From the NCBI RefSeq assembly GCF_014650775.1, contig NZ_BMVP01000011.1:156333-220332 (forward strand): a stretch of DNA of 64,000 nt, given 5' to 3'. Position 1 is the stretch's first letter. Each line of letters opens with the position of its first letter. This document shows, piece by piece, positions 40,390 through 49,288 of the stretch. The notes below the pieces were generated by a model. The model worked only from the letters and a program-made list of their open reading frames with translations, did no database searches and had not been told where the DNA came from. The stretch is from Streptomyces cirratus (GTDB lineage Bacteria > Actinomycetota > Actinomycetes > Streptomycetales > Streptomycetaceae). A program made the position numbers and the translations under genes.

Positions 40390-42117
40390 TCAGGCAGCCA
40401 GCAGCTTGCGCACCCGGTCCGCCCCCACCGCCAGCAGCAGCGTGGGCAGCCGCGGCCCGGTCTCCCGGGTCACCAGCAGCCGGTACAGCAGCGCGAAGAA
40501 CGTGCGCTGCGCGACCTTGAGCTCCGGCGTCGGCTTGGCGTCGGGCTCCAGCCCGGCCATCACCTTCGGCACGCCGTAGACCAGCGTGGTCAGCCCGTCG
40601 AGCGACCAGTGCGAGTCCAGCCCCTCCAGGAGCAGCCGCAGCGACTCCCGGCCCTCGTCGTCCAGCGAGGCCAGCAGCTCGGTGTCCGGCTCCTCGCGCA
40701 CCAGCGTCCGCTGGTCGGCCGGGACCTGGGTGGTGATCCAATTCTCGGCGCGGTCCAGCCGCGGCCGTACCTCGTCCAGCGAGGCCAGCGGCCGCTCCGG
40801 GTCCAGGTCGGACAGGATGCGCAGCGTCTGCTCGTCGTGCCCGGCGGTGATGTCGACCACCGAGGCGAGCGTCCGGTACGGCATCGGGCGCGGGGTGCGC
40901 GGCAGCTCGCCCGCGGCGGTCCGCACGGCGCGCGTGTGCGCGGCGGCGTCGGCCGGCAGCACGGAGCCGTCGGCGACCTTCGCCTCCAGCTTGTCCCACT
41001 CGTCGTACAGCCGCTGGATCTCCTGGTCGAAGGCGATCTTGAAGGACTGGTTCGGGCGGCGGCGCGCGTACAGCCAGCGCAGCAGCTGCGGCTCCATGAT
41101 CTTGAGCGCGTCGGCCGGGGTCGGGACGCCGCCCTTGCTGGACGACATCTTCGCCATGCCGCTGATGCCGACGAACGCGTACATCGGTCCGATCGGCTGC
41201 TCGCCGCCGAAGATGTGCACGATCTGGCCGCCGACCTGGAACGACGAACCGGGCGAGGAGTGGTCGACACCGGAGGGCTCGAAGATGACGCCCTCGTACG
41301 CCCAGCGCATGGGCCAGTCGACCTTCCAGACCAGCTTGCCGCGGTTGAACTCGCTGAGCGCTACGGTCTCGGTGAACTCGTCCTCGGTGCAGACGTAGGT
41401 CAGCTCCGTGGTCGCGTCGTCGTACGCCGTGACCTTGGTGAAGTCCTTGCCGCACTGGCCGCAGTACGGCTTGTACGGGAAGTAGCCGCCCTCGGCGCTG
41501 CTGCCGTCGTCCTCCGCGGCGGCGCCCGAACCCTCGGCGGCCTCCAGCTCGGCCTCGTCCACCTGCTTCTGCTGCGGCTTCTTGCCGCCCGGCTTCTGCT
41601 TCGTGCGGTACTGGTCGAGTACGGCGTCGATGTCCGCGCGGTGCTTCATCGCGAACAGCACCTGCTCGCGGTAGACGCCCGTCGTGTACTGCTCGGTCTG
41701 GCTGATCGGGTCGTACTCGACGCCCAGCTCGGCCAGCGACTCGACCATCGCCGCCTTGAAGTGCTCGGCCCAGCTGCCGTACGCGGACCCGGCCGGGGCC
41801 GGGACGGAGGTCAGCGGCTTGCCGATGTGCTGCGCCCAGCTCTCGTCCACGCCCTCGACGCCCGCCGGCACCTTGCGGTAGCGGTCGTAGTCGTCCCAGG
41901 ACAGGACGTGCCGGACTTCGATGCCCCGGCGGCGGATCTCGTCGGCGACCAGGTGCGGGGTCATGACCTCGCGCAGGTTGCCCAGGTGGATGGGGCCGGA
42001 GGGGGAGAGTCCGGACGCCACGACGACAGGTTTGCCGGGTGCTCGGCGCTCCGCCTCGGCGATGACCTCGTCCGCGAAACGGGAGACCCAGTCGGTCTCG
42101 GTGCTGCTCTGAGCCAC
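40390..42117 (-). CDS. lysS: Lysyl-tRNA synthetase, class I type
   Basis: 575 residues from GTG 42117 after AAGGACG. It has class I signatures: SGPIHLGN (HIGH-like, 44-47) and KMSSSKG (323-329), and a zinc-type CGQC. This is the archaeal-type class I LysRS (LysK family), which many actinobacteria use. Residues 172-210 are a low-complexity K/Q/E-rich insert. It charges tRNA-Lys. It is divergent from argS with a 180-bp shared promoter region. Confidence 0.95.
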   Translation of the reverse strand: MAQSSTETDWVSRFADEVIAEAERRAPGKPVVVASGLSPSGPIHLGNLREVMTPHLVADEIRRRGIEVRHVLSWDDYDRYRKVPAGVEGVDESWAQHIGKPLTSVPAPAGSAYGSWAEHFKAAMVESLAELGVEYDPISQTEQYTTGVYREQVLFAMKHRADIDAVLDQYRTKQKPGGKKPQQKQVDEAELEAAEGSGAAAEDDGSSAEGGYFPYKPYCGQCGKDFTKVTAYDDATTELTYVCTEDEFTETVALSEFNRGKLVWKVDWPMRWAYEGVIFEPSGVDHSSPGSSFQVGGQIVHIFGGEQPIGPMYAFVGISGMAKMSSSKGGVPTPADALKIMEPQLLRWLYARRRPNQSFKIAFDQEIQRLYDEWDKLEAKVADGSVLPADAAAHTRAVRTAAGELPRTPRPMPYRTLASVVDITAGHDEQTLRILSDLDPERPLASLDEVRPRLDRAENWITTQVPADQRTLVREEPDTELLASLDDEGRESLRLLLEGLDSHWSLDGLTTLVYGVPKVMAGLEPDAKPTPELKVAQRTFFALLYRLLVTRETGPRLPTLLLAVGADRVRKLLAA

Positions 42118-42297
42118 GACACGTCCTTCTATCTCGAATGCTGGCCTAGCCATTCTCCCAGACGGAAGAGGCCGCTCCGGGGTTGCTTTTTCTCCGGGAA
42201 ACCGCAGGGCCTCCCGTGGGATACTCGGGCTTTGTCGGAACAACCAAGTTCACCTCCCAGCGTGCCCCCGGGCGCGACCTCACAGGAACGGCAGCTC

Positions 42298-44070
42298 ATG
42301 GCCTCGGTCCCTTCCCTCGCTTCGTCCGTCAACCAGCGCGTCGCGGACGCCCTCGCCTCCGCGCTGCCGGAGGCCGGTGCCACCGACCCGCTGCTGCGAC
42401 GTAGCGACCGGGCCGACTTCCAGGCCAACGGCATCCTGGCCCTCGCGAAGAAGGCCAAGGCCAACCCGCGCGAGCTCGCGGCCGACGTGGTGGGCGCGAT
42501 CCCGACCGGTGACCTGATCCAGGAGATCGAGGTCTCCGGCCCCGGCTTCCTCAACATCACGATCACCGACCGGGCGATCATCGAGACCCTGGCCGCCCGC
42601 GCCGCCGACGACCGCCTCGGCGTCCCGTACGCGCAGAACGCCGGCACCACGGTGATCGACTACGCGCAGCCCAACGTCGCCAAGGAGATGCACGTCGGCC
42701 ACCTGCGCTCCGCCGTCATCGGCGCCGCGATGGTCGAGATCCTGGAGTTCACCGGCGAGAAGGTGATCCGCCGCCACCACATCGGCGACTGGGGCACCCA
42801 GTTCGGCATGCTCATCCAGTACCTCCTGGAGCACCCGCACGAGCTGGACCACAAGGCCGACGGCGGCGAAGAGGTCTCCGGCGAGGAGGCCATGTCCAAC
42901 CTGAACCGCCTCTACAAGGCCTCGCGCGCCCTCTTCGACTCCGACGAGGAGTTCAAGACGCGCGCCCGCGCCCGGGTCGTGGACCTCCAGGCCGGGGACC
43001 CCGAGACCCTCGCCATGTGGCAGCGGTTCGTCGACGAGTCGAAGATCTACTTCTACTCCGTCTTCCACAAGCTGGACATGGACATCCAGGACCCTGACGT
43101 GGTCGGCGAGTCCGGCTACAACGACATGCTCGCCGAGACCTGCAAGCTGCTGGAGGACTCGGGCGTCGCCGTCCGCTCCAACGGCGCGCTGTGCGTCTTC
43201 TTCGACGAGTACAAGGGCCCGGACGGCAACCCGACGCCGCTGATCGTCCAGAAGTCCGACGGCGGCTTCGGCTACGCCGCGACCGACCTGTCCGCGATCC
43301 GCAACCGCGTGGGCGAGCTCAAGGCCGACACCCTCATCTACGTAGTGGACGCCCGCCAGTCCCTGCACTTCAAGATGGTCTTCGAGACGGCCCGCCGGGC
43401 CGGCTGGCTGAACGACGGGGTCAAGGCCGTCCAGCTGGCCTTCGGCACCGTCCTGGGCAAGGACGGCAAGCCGTTCAAGACCCGTGAGGGCGAGACCGTC
43501 CGCCTGGTCGACCTGCTGGACGAAGCCGTCGAGCGGGCCACGGCCGTCGTGCGCGAGAAGAGCGAGAAGATCGGCCTGAGCGAGGAGGAGATCGTCTCCA
43601 ACGGCCAGTACGTGGGCATCGGCGCGGTCAAGTACGCCGACCTCTCCACCTCCGCCGGCCGCGACTACAAGTTCGACCTCGACCAGATGGTCTCGCTGAC
43701 CGGTGACACGTCCGTGTACCTCCAGTACGCGTACGCCCGTAACCGCTCGATCCTGCGCAAGGCGGGCGAGACCCGGCCCGTCGCGCACCCGGAGCTGGCG
43801 CTCGCCCCGGCCGAGCGCGCGCTCGGCCTGCACATCGACCAGTTCGGGGAGGTCGTCGCGGACGCGGCCGCCGAGTACGCCCCGCACAAGGTCGCGGCGT
43901 TCCTCTTCCAGCTGGCCACGCTCTACTCGACCTTCTTCGACCAGTGCCCGGTCCTCAAGGCCGACACCGCGGAGCAGATGGAGAACCGCCTCTTCCTCTG
44001 CGACCTGACCGCCCGCACCCTCACCAAGGGCATGGCGCTCCTCGGCATCCGCACCCCCGAGCGCCTCTGA
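42298..44070 (+). CDS. argS: Arginyl-tRNA synthetase
   Basis: 590 residues from ATG 42298, behind AGGAACG. HIGH-like HVGHLRS (122-128), the ArgRS N-terminal additional domain before it, and the C-terminal DALR anticodon-binding domain (VYLQYAYARNRSILRKAG, LYSTFFDQCPVL) are all seen. It charges tRNA-Arg. An open frame runs far upstream, but codons before 42298 belong to the opposite strand's lysS. Confidence 0.97.
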   Translation: MASVPSLASSVNQRVADALASALPEAGATDPLLRRSDRADFQANGILALAKKAKANPRELAADVVGAIPTGDLIQEIEVSGPGFLNITITDRAIIETLAARAADDRLGVPYAQNAGTTVIDYAQPNVAKEMHVGHLRSAVIGAAMVEILEFTGEKVIRRHHIGDWGTQFGMLIQYLLEHPHELDHKADGGEEVSGEEAMSNLNRLYKASRALFDSDEEFKTRARARVVDLQAGDPETLAMWQRFVDESKIYFYSVFHKLDMDIQDPDVVGESGYNDMLAETCKLLEDSGVAVRSNGALCVFFDEYKGPDGNPTPLIVQKSDGGFGYAATDLSAIRNRVGELKADTLIYVVDARQSLHFKMVFETARRAGWLNDGVKAVQLAFGTVLGKDGKPFKTREGETVRLVDLLDEAVERATAVVREKSEKIGLSEEEIVSNGQYVGIGAVKYADLSTSAGRDYKFDLDQMVSLTGDTSVYLQYAYARNRSILRKAGETRPVAHPELALAPAERALGLHIDQFGEVVADAAAEYAPHKVAAFLFQLATLYSTFFDQCPVLKADTAEQMENRLFLCDLTARTLTKGMALLGIRTPERL

Positions 44071-44083
44071 CGCACCAGGAGGG

Positions 44084-44108
44084 CGGCTCGGAGGGCGGCT
44101 CCGAGCCG
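44084..44108. terminator. Terminator after argS
   Basis: 9-bp stem CGGCTCGGA/TCCGAGCCG with a seven-base loop, just beyond the argS stop. Confidence 0.6.
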
Positions 44109-44149
44109 TCCATATCCCGCCTGGAGGGGGAGCGGGTACGGGGGCGGAG

Positions 44150-44551
44150 CTAGGGGGTGTCCAGCTCGCACCACACCGTCTTGCCGGGGCTGCGCAGCCC
44201 GACGCCCCACCGGTCGGCGACGGCCGCGACGAGCAGCAGCCCCCGGCCCCGCTCGGCGGCGGCGTCCCGGTCCCCGACGCGCGGCCGGCCGCCGCCGCTG
44301 TCGTGCACCTCGACCCGGACGACGCCGTCGAAGCGGAACAGCCGCAGGCGGTAGCCCCGGCCGGGGGGCACGCCGTGCAGCAGGGCGTTGGTGGCCAGCT
44401 CGCTCACGCAGAGCAACACGTCGTCCAGCCGGGCCCCGGCGTCCCACGCGTCCAGGGTCTCGGCCGCGAAGTGCCTGGCGGCGGCGACGGTTTGACGGCT
44501 GCGCGGATAGAACCGGTCCCGCACGAGGGCGGGTTCATTCGTCACGTTCAC
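44150..44551 (-). CDS. RsbW-like ATP-binding protein of WhiJ-like module 2
   Basis: 133 residues from GTG 44551, chosen because it matches the GTGAAC start of the paralogue at 11646; the frame also opens at ATG 44584. The GHKL boxes are LLCVSELATNALLHG, VRVEVHDSGGG and GRGLLLVAAVADRWGV. It belongs to the anti-sigma-kinase-like family found with WhiJ-type regulators. It is divergent from the HTH gene and convergent with argS. Confidence 0.87.
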   Translation of the reverse strand: MNVTNEPALVRDRFYPRSRQTVAAARHFAAETLDAWDAGARLDDVLLCVSELATNALLHGVPPGRGYRLRLFRFDGVVRVEVHDSGGGRPRVGDRDAAAERGRGLLLVAAVADRWGVGLRSPGKTVWCELDTP

Positions 44552-44590
44552 CTGACGAGCGTCGCGGTGTGTGACTAGCGTCATGGAGGC
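44546..44590. promoter_or_regulatory. Conserved bidirectional intergenic block, module 2
   Basis: This block reads GTTCACCT, GAGCGT, GCGGTGTGTG and TAGCGT in the same order and almost the same spacing as 11641-11680. It separates the divergent ATPase and HTH genes in both modules and is a likely shared promoter or operator. Confidence 0.6.
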
Positions 44591-44663
44591 GACCGACCCG
44601 TACTCCTCACTGAGTACGGGTTGTGACGGCTATTACTCGTGCACAGGTGGGGAGTTCGCTTTC

Positions 44664-45488
44664 ATGCCACCAAGGAAGAGGGCCCGGCCGAATTCGACGA
44701 CCATGAAGATGGTCGGTGAGCTCGTCGCCGTCGCCCGCGTAGCCAAAGGACTGACCCAGCGCGCCCTCGCCGAACTCGTCGTCATAGACGTCGAGACGCT
44801 GGCCTCCATCGAGCAGGGCAGGCGCGTCCTGATGCCGGACGTCGCCGAGCGGATGGACCGGATCCTCGGCCTCCCCGGCCTGCTGACGGTCGCCGCGAAC
44901 CGGCTGCCGGAGGTGGACACCATCCCGGCCTGGGCCGAGGAGTACATGGAGCGCGAGCGGGAGGCCCTGGCGCTGTCCTGGTACGACACGATGACCGTGC
45001 CGGGGCTGCTCCAGACCGAGGCCTACGCCCGCGCGGTGCTCAGCTGCCGCGTCCCGTACGCGGGCGAGGAATGGATCGAGCTCCAGACCGCCCTGCGCAT
45101 CAAGCGCCAGGAGATACTGCGCCGCCCCACCCCGCCCACCCTCAGCTTCGTCATCTGGGAGGCCGCCCTGCGCGACCGGATCGGCGGCGACGAGGTCTGG
45201 CGGGAGCAGCTCCGCCACCTGCGCGCCTGCGCGGACCGGCCGGGCATCGCCATCCAGGTGCTGCCCCTGGGTATCACCGCTCACGCGGGTCTCGCAGGTC
45301 CGTTCATCCTGCTCGAAACCCCCGAGCACCAGCACCTCGCGTACTCGGAGACCCAGCGCGGCAGCATGCTCGTACGGGACCCCAACGAGGTCAGCATCCT
45401 CACGCAGAAGTATGCGATGCTGCGGTCACAGGCCCTCAACTTCGATGAGACGAGGGCCCTGTTGGACCGGCTGCTAGGAGAGCAATGA
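44664..45488 (+). CDS. WhiJ-like HTH regulator with DUF5753 domain, module 2
   Basis: 274 residues from ATG 44664, about nine bases after GGGGAG; the frame extends to 44571 without support. XRE-type HTH at about 12-65 (VGELVAVARVAKGLTQRALAEL, IEQGRRVLMPDVAERMDRI). The DUF5753 domain follows, with VPGLLQTEAYARAVL, TPPTLSFVIWEAALRD and IAIQVLPLGITAHAGLAGPF. Like module 1, its stop overlaps a DUF397 gene by ATGA. WhiJ-type proteins act on development and secondary metabolism. Confidence 0.93.
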   Translation: MPPRKRARPNSTTMKMVGELVAVARVAKGLTQRALAELVVIDVETLASIEQGRRVLMPDVAERMDRILGLPGLLTVAANRLPEVDTIPAWAEEYMEREREALALSWYDTMTVPGLLQTEAYARAVLSCRVPYAGEEWIELQTALRIKRQEILRRPTPPTLSFVIWEAALRDRIGGDEVWREQLRHLRACADRPGIAIQVLPLGITAHAGLAGPFILLETPEHQHLAYSETQRGSMLVRDPNEVSILTQKYAMLRSQALNFDETRALLDRLLGEQ

Positions 45489-45727
45489 GCACCGAACTCG
45501 TGTGGTTCAAGTCCAGCTACAGCAGTGACGAAGGCGGCCAGTGCCTCGAAGTGGCCGTCGCCTGGCGCAAGTCGAGCTACAGCGGTAGCGAGGGCGGTGC
45601 GTGCGTCGAGATGGCCACCTGCCCCGCCGACCGGGTACACGTGCGGGACTCGAAGGTCCCGCACGGTCCCGTCCTCACCCTTTCACCGGCTACCTGGACC
45701 CGCCTCGCTCACTGGGTCAGCGGGTAG
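45485..45727 (+). CDS. DUF397 small protein with doubled motif, module 2
   Basis: 80 residues, ATG overlapping the HTH stop. The motif WFKSSYS...CLEVA is followed by a second, WRKSSYS...CVEMA, then VHVRDSK and a terminal SPATWTRLAHWV segment. This is the partner-protein family of DUF5753 regulators. The last 19 bases overlap the convergent DUF1876 gene. Confidence 0.92.
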   Translation: MSTELVWFKSSYSSDEGGQCLEVAVAWRKSSYSGSEGGACVEMATCPADRVHVRDSKVPHGPVLTLSPATWTRLAHWVSG

Positions 45728-45981
45728 GAGTGCCGGCCCGACTCCGCGTCGATCTCGGTGTGGGCCTTGTCCAGTAGCTGCGACGCGAGATCCATGAGCG
45801 CCCGGGCGCCCGCGATCTCCTCACCGACGCGGAGCTGGTCCGTGTCGGACGGATGGCGCATGGCGTAGCCCCGCGCCCGCAGTTCGGAGCCGTCCATGAG
45901 CCTGAGCAGGGCTGCCGCGCTGGTGCGGTGGCCCTCCTCGGTGAATTCCATTTCCACATGCCACCCGGCGAGCGTGGCCAT
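45709..45981 (-). CDS. DUF1876 small protein
   Basis: 90 residues. The pattern W-H-V-EMEFTEEGHRTSAAALLRL, RHPSDTDQLRVGEEIAGARAL and DLASQLLDKAHTEI fits the DUF1876 family, a dsRBD-like fold common in actinobacteria, often as short stress or regulon proteins. Function unknown. It is convergent with the DUF397 gene. Confidence 0.8.
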   Translation of the reverse strand: MATLAGWHVEMEFTEEGHRTSAAALLRLMDGSELRARGYAMRHPSDTDQLRVGEEIAGARALMDLASQLLDKAHTEIDAESGRHSYPLTQ

Positions 45982-46037
45982 GAGGGATCACCTCCAGAGG
46001 TCGACCTCTTCCCTCCAGGGTGCGCCCACCCCTTGGC

Positions 46038-46385
46038 TTACGGCCAGTCGACCATGCCGTAGAAGAGCAGCCACGCCACGAGGACGGCCGTCGGCGCGAG
46101 CGCGGCGAGGAGCACGCGCTTCGCGGCGTTGCGCCGCTGCCAGGGCAGCACCCAGGCGGCCACCAGCAGCACCAGTGCCACGACCAGCCCCGCCTGGAAC
46201 ACCGCGAAGGCGGTACCGAAGCTGTCGTCGAAGCGCCGGGCCTCCTCACCGTTGCAGGAATCGCAGGCCATCGGACTGAGGCCGGCGAACCCGAACGCCC
46301 CGAGCCCGAGCGGCAGCGTGATCAGGGTCGTCACGATCGGAGCGACGAGGGCGTACCGGTCCCGCCCGGCAGCGTTGTGTTCCAT
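46038..46385 (-). CDS. Small membrane protein of unknown function
   Basis: 115 residues from ATG 46385; the frame opens to 46436 but that part is unsupported. Three membrane helices are predicted by hydropathy (about 14-38, 60-82, 92-112). The loop contains the motif MACDSCNGEEARRFDD with two cysteines. No family recognised. Confidence 0.72.
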   Translation of the reverse strand: MEHNAAGRDRYALVAPIVTTLITLPLGLGAFGFAGLSPMACDSCNGEEARRFDDSFGTAFAVFQAGLVVALVLLVAAWVLPWQRRNAAKRVLLAALAPTAVLVAWLLFYGMVDWP

Positions 46386-46471
46386 GCCCCCATCCAGCCA
46401 CCCCGGCAGGGCCGCCGCATGAGTGCGGATACTCATCCCCGCCGGGCTGGACTACCCACGGCTCGGCGCGC

Positions 46472-47473
46472 TCAGCGCTCCCGGCCGAGCCACTGGGCGA
46501 CTTCCGTCGCCCAGTACGTGAGGATCGTGTCGGCGCCCGCGCGCTTGATGCCCAGCAGGGCCTCCATGACGGCGCGGTCGCGGTCGATCCAGCCCTTCTC
46601 CGCGGCCGCCTCGATCATCGCGTACTCGCCGCTGATCTGGTACGCGGCCACCGGCACGTCCACCGACTGCGCGACCCGGTACAGGATGTCCAGGTAGGGG
46701 CCCGCGGGCTTGACCATGACCATGTCGGCGCCCTCCTCCAGGTCCAGCGCCAGCTCCCGCAGGGACTCGCGGGCGTTCGCCGGGTCCTGCTGGTAGGTCT
46801 TGCGGTCGCCCTGGAGCGAGGAGCCGACGGCCTCGCGGAAGGGACCGTAGAACGCGGAGGAGTACTTGGCGGTGTAGGCGAGGATCGACACGTCCTCGTG
46901 CCCGGTCTCGTCCAGCGCGTCGCGGATCACCCCGACCTGGCCGTCCATCATCCCGCTGGGGCCCACGACGTGGACGCCCGCGTCGGCCTGGACCTGCGCC
47001 ATCTCGGCGTAGCGCTCAAGCGTCGCGTCGTTGTCGACGCGGCCGTGCTCGTCCAGCACTCCGCAGTGGCCGTGGTCGGTGTACTCGTCCAGGCACAGGT
47101 CGGACATGATCACGAGGTCGTCGCCCACCTCGGACTTCACGTCGCGGATCGCCACCTGCAAGATGCCGTCCGGCTCCGTGCCCGCCGTGCCCAGCGCGTC
47201 CTTGTTCTCGTCCGCCGGGACACCGAACAGCATGATCCCCGCGACGCCCGCCTCCACGGCCTCCACGGCCGCCTTCCGCAGCGTGTCCCGCGTGTGCTGC
47301 ACCACGCCCGGCATCGCCGAGATGGGCAGGGGCTCGCTGATGCCCTCGCGCACGAAGGCGGGGAGGATCAGGTCCGAGGGGTGCAGGCGGGTCTCCGCGA
47401 CCATCCGCCGCAGCGCCGGGGTGGTGCGCAGCCGGCGGGGGCGCGAGCCGGGGAAGGATCCGTACGTGCTCAT
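46472..47473 (-). CDS. hemB: Delta-aminolevulinic acid dehydratase (porphobilinogen synthase)
   Basis: 333 residues. The two active-site lysines are in ILAYTAKYSSAFYG and MVMVKPAGPYLDIL. The metal-site region LCLDEYTDHGHCG is the Asp-rich, Mg-type version with partial cysteines. It condenses two 5-aminolevulinates to porphobilinogen, and the HemC and HemD genes follow in the neighbouring operon, transcribed from the same strand behind a terminator. Confidence 0.97.
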   Translation of the reverse strand: MSTYGSFPGSRPRRLRTTPALRRMVAETRLHPSDLILPAFVREGISEPLPISAMPGVVQHTRDTLRKAAVEAVEAGVAGIMLFGVPADENKDALGTAGTEPDGILQVAIRDVKSEVGDDLVIMSDLCLDEYTDHGHCGVLDEHGRVDNDATLERYAEMAQVQADAGVHVVGPSGMMDGQVGVIRDALDETGHEDVSILAYTAKYSSAFYGPFREAVGSSLQGDRKTYQQDPANARESLRELALDLEEGADMVMVKPAGPYLDILYRVAQSVDVPVAAYQISGEYAMIEAAAEKGWIDRDRAVMEALLGIKRAGADTILTYWATEVAQWLGRER

Positions 47474-47567
47474 CTTCTAGTCGCCTCTTCGAGCGTCGAG
47501 AACAGTCGGGAACCAGCGTAGGCCGTGCCCGCCCGCGCCCCCGCGCCGCACCACGCCCCCGCTACGG

Positions 47568-47604
47568 CGGCGGGGCCCGGACGCATCGCGTCCGGGCCCC
47601 GCCG
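47568..47604. terminator. Terminator of the rex-hemACD operon
   Basis: A 17-bp perfect stem (47568-47584 with 47588-47604) and three-base loop just beyond the hemD stop and ahead of hemB. Confidence 0.85.
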
Positions 47605-47620
47605 ACTCCTACGACCGCCC

Positions 47621-49288
47621 TCAGGTGGTGCGGCGGCGGCGCGCGCCCGGGCGGCGCTCGCTCGGCCGGTACACCGACTCGCCGGCCTCCTTGGCCGCCT
47701 CACGGCGCGCGGCCCCGTACTCGGCCAGGGCCTCGGCCAGCTTGCCCACGCTCGGCTCGGGCGAGAGCACGTCGACCCGCAGGCCGTGCTCCTCCGCCGT
47801 CTTGGCCGTCGCCGGGCCGATGCAGGCGATCACGGTGACGTTGTGCGGCTTGCCGGCGATGCCGACGAGGTTGCGCACCGTGGAGGACGACGTGAAGAGA
47901 ACGGCGTCGAAGCCGCCGCCCTTGATCGCCTCACGCGTGTCCGCCGGCGGCGGCGACGCGCGCACCGTCCGGTAGGCGGTGACGTCGTCGACCTCCCACC
48001 CGAGCTCTATCAGGCCCGCGACCAGCGTCTCGGTCGCGATGTCGGCGCGCGGCAGGAAGACGCGGTCGATCGGGTCGAAGACCGGGTCGTACGGCGGCCA
48101 GTCCTCCAGCAGTCCGGCGGCCGACTGCTCGCCGCTCGGCACCAGGTCCGGCTTGACGCCGAACTCGACCAGCGCGGCGGCGGTCTGCTCGCCCACCGCG
48201 GCGACCTTGATGCCGGCGAAGGCGCGCGCGTCGAGCCCGTACTCCTCGAACTTCTCCCGCACCGCCTTCACCGCGTTGACGGAGGTGAACGCGATCCACT
48301 CGTAGCGGCCGGTGACCAGGCCCTTGACGGCCCGCTCCATCTGCTGCGGGGTGCGCGGCGGCTCCACGGCGATGGTCGGCACCTCGTGCGGCACCGCGCC
48401 GTACGAACGAAGCTGGTCGGAGAGCGAGGCGGCCTGCTCCTTGGTGCGCGGCACGAGCACCCGCCAGCCGAACAGCGGCTTCGACTCGAACCAGGCCAGG
48501 TCCTCACGCCGCGCGGCGGCGCCGTGCTCACCGACCACGGCTATGACCGGCCGCGAACCCTCGGGCGACGGCAGCACCTTGCCCTGCTTGAAGACCTGCG
48601 CGATGGAACCCAGCGTCGCGCTCCAGGTCCGCTGCCGGGTCGTCGTACCGGCCACGGTCACCGTCAGCGGGGTGTCGGCCCCACGTCCGGCGCCCACCAG
48701 CTCGGCGGCGGCCGCCGACACCGTCTCCAGCGTCGCGGAGACGACGAGGACGCCGTCGCTCGCGCCGACCTCGCTCCAGCACCGCGCCGAGGCGGTACGG
48801 GCGTCCAGGAAGCGCACGTCGGCGCCGCCCCGGCCGCGCAGCGGCACACCGGCGTACGCGGGCACGCCGACGGCGGTCGCGACGCCGGGCACCACTTCGA
48901 AGGGGATCCCCTCGGTGGCGCAGACGAGCATCTCCTCGGCCGCGTTGCCGTCGAGCCCGGGGTCGCCGGTGACGGCACGCACGACCCGCCTGCCGGACCG
49001 CGCGGCCTCCATGACAAGATTGGTCGCGTCGCGGATCACCGGCACCCCGGCGGCTGCTGACACTTCGTCAGCAACCGTCAGCTGCGGCGTGTCGACACCC
49101 GCGCGCGCGTGGGTACGGACGACCTCCAGCACCTCGGGCTCCGCGATCAGCACGTCCGCCGAGGCCAAAGCCTCCACGGCCCGCAGCGTCAGCAGACCCG
49201 GGTCACCGGGGCCGGCACCCAGGAAGGTGACGTGCCCGTGGGCGGCGACCGCCGCGAAGGCGGAGGGAGTGGGACTTGAGGGGTTCAA
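47621..49288 (-). CDS. hemD: Fused uroporphyrinogen-III C-methyltransferase/synthase
   Basis: 555 residues from the rare start TTG 49288, eight bases after GGGGGAG and overlapping the hemC stop (TTGA). Residues about 15-250 are a SAM-dependent tetrapyrrole methylase (HVTFLGAGPGDPGLLTLRA, VVRAVTGDPGLDGNAAEE), CobA/SirA-like. Residues about 270-530 are uroporphyrinogen-III synthase (LVPRTKEQAASL, FTSVNAVKAV). One protein thus both closes and methylates the ring, feeding haem and sirohaem/B12. The C-terminus is a basic tail. Confidence 0.95.
   Translation of the reverse strand: MNPSSPTPSAFAAVAAHGHVTFLGAGPGDPGLLTLRAVEALASADVLIAEPEVLEVVRTHARAGVDTPQLTVADEVSAAAGVPVIRDATNLVMEAARSGRRVVRAVTGDPGLDGNAAEEMLVCATEGIPFEVVPGVATAVGVPAYAGVPLRGRGGADVRFLDARTASARCWSEVGASDGVLVVSATLETVSAAAAELVGAGRGADTPLTVTVAGTTTRQRTWSATLGSIAQVFKQGKVLPSPEGSRPVIAVVGEHGAAARREDLAWFESKPLFGWRVLVPRTKEQAASLSDQLRSYGAVPHEVPTIAVEPPRTPQQMERAVKGLVTGRYEWIAFTSVNAVKAVREKFEEYGLDARAFAGIKVAAVGEQTAAALVEFGVKPDLVPSGEQSAAGLLEDWPPYDPVFDPIDRVFLPRADIATETLVAGLIELGWEVDDVTAYRTVRASPPPADTREAIKGGGFDAVLFTSSSTVRNLVGIAGKPHNVTVIACIGPATAKTAEEHGLRVDVLSPEPSVGKLAEALAEYGAARREAAKEAGESVYRPSERRPGARRRRTT

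Noticed and set aside
40309..44070. A single 1253-codon frame covering the argS region
   Set aside because: Only the part from ATG 42298 matches arginyl-tRNA synthetase and has a ribosome binding site; the first 660 codons are antisense to lysS.
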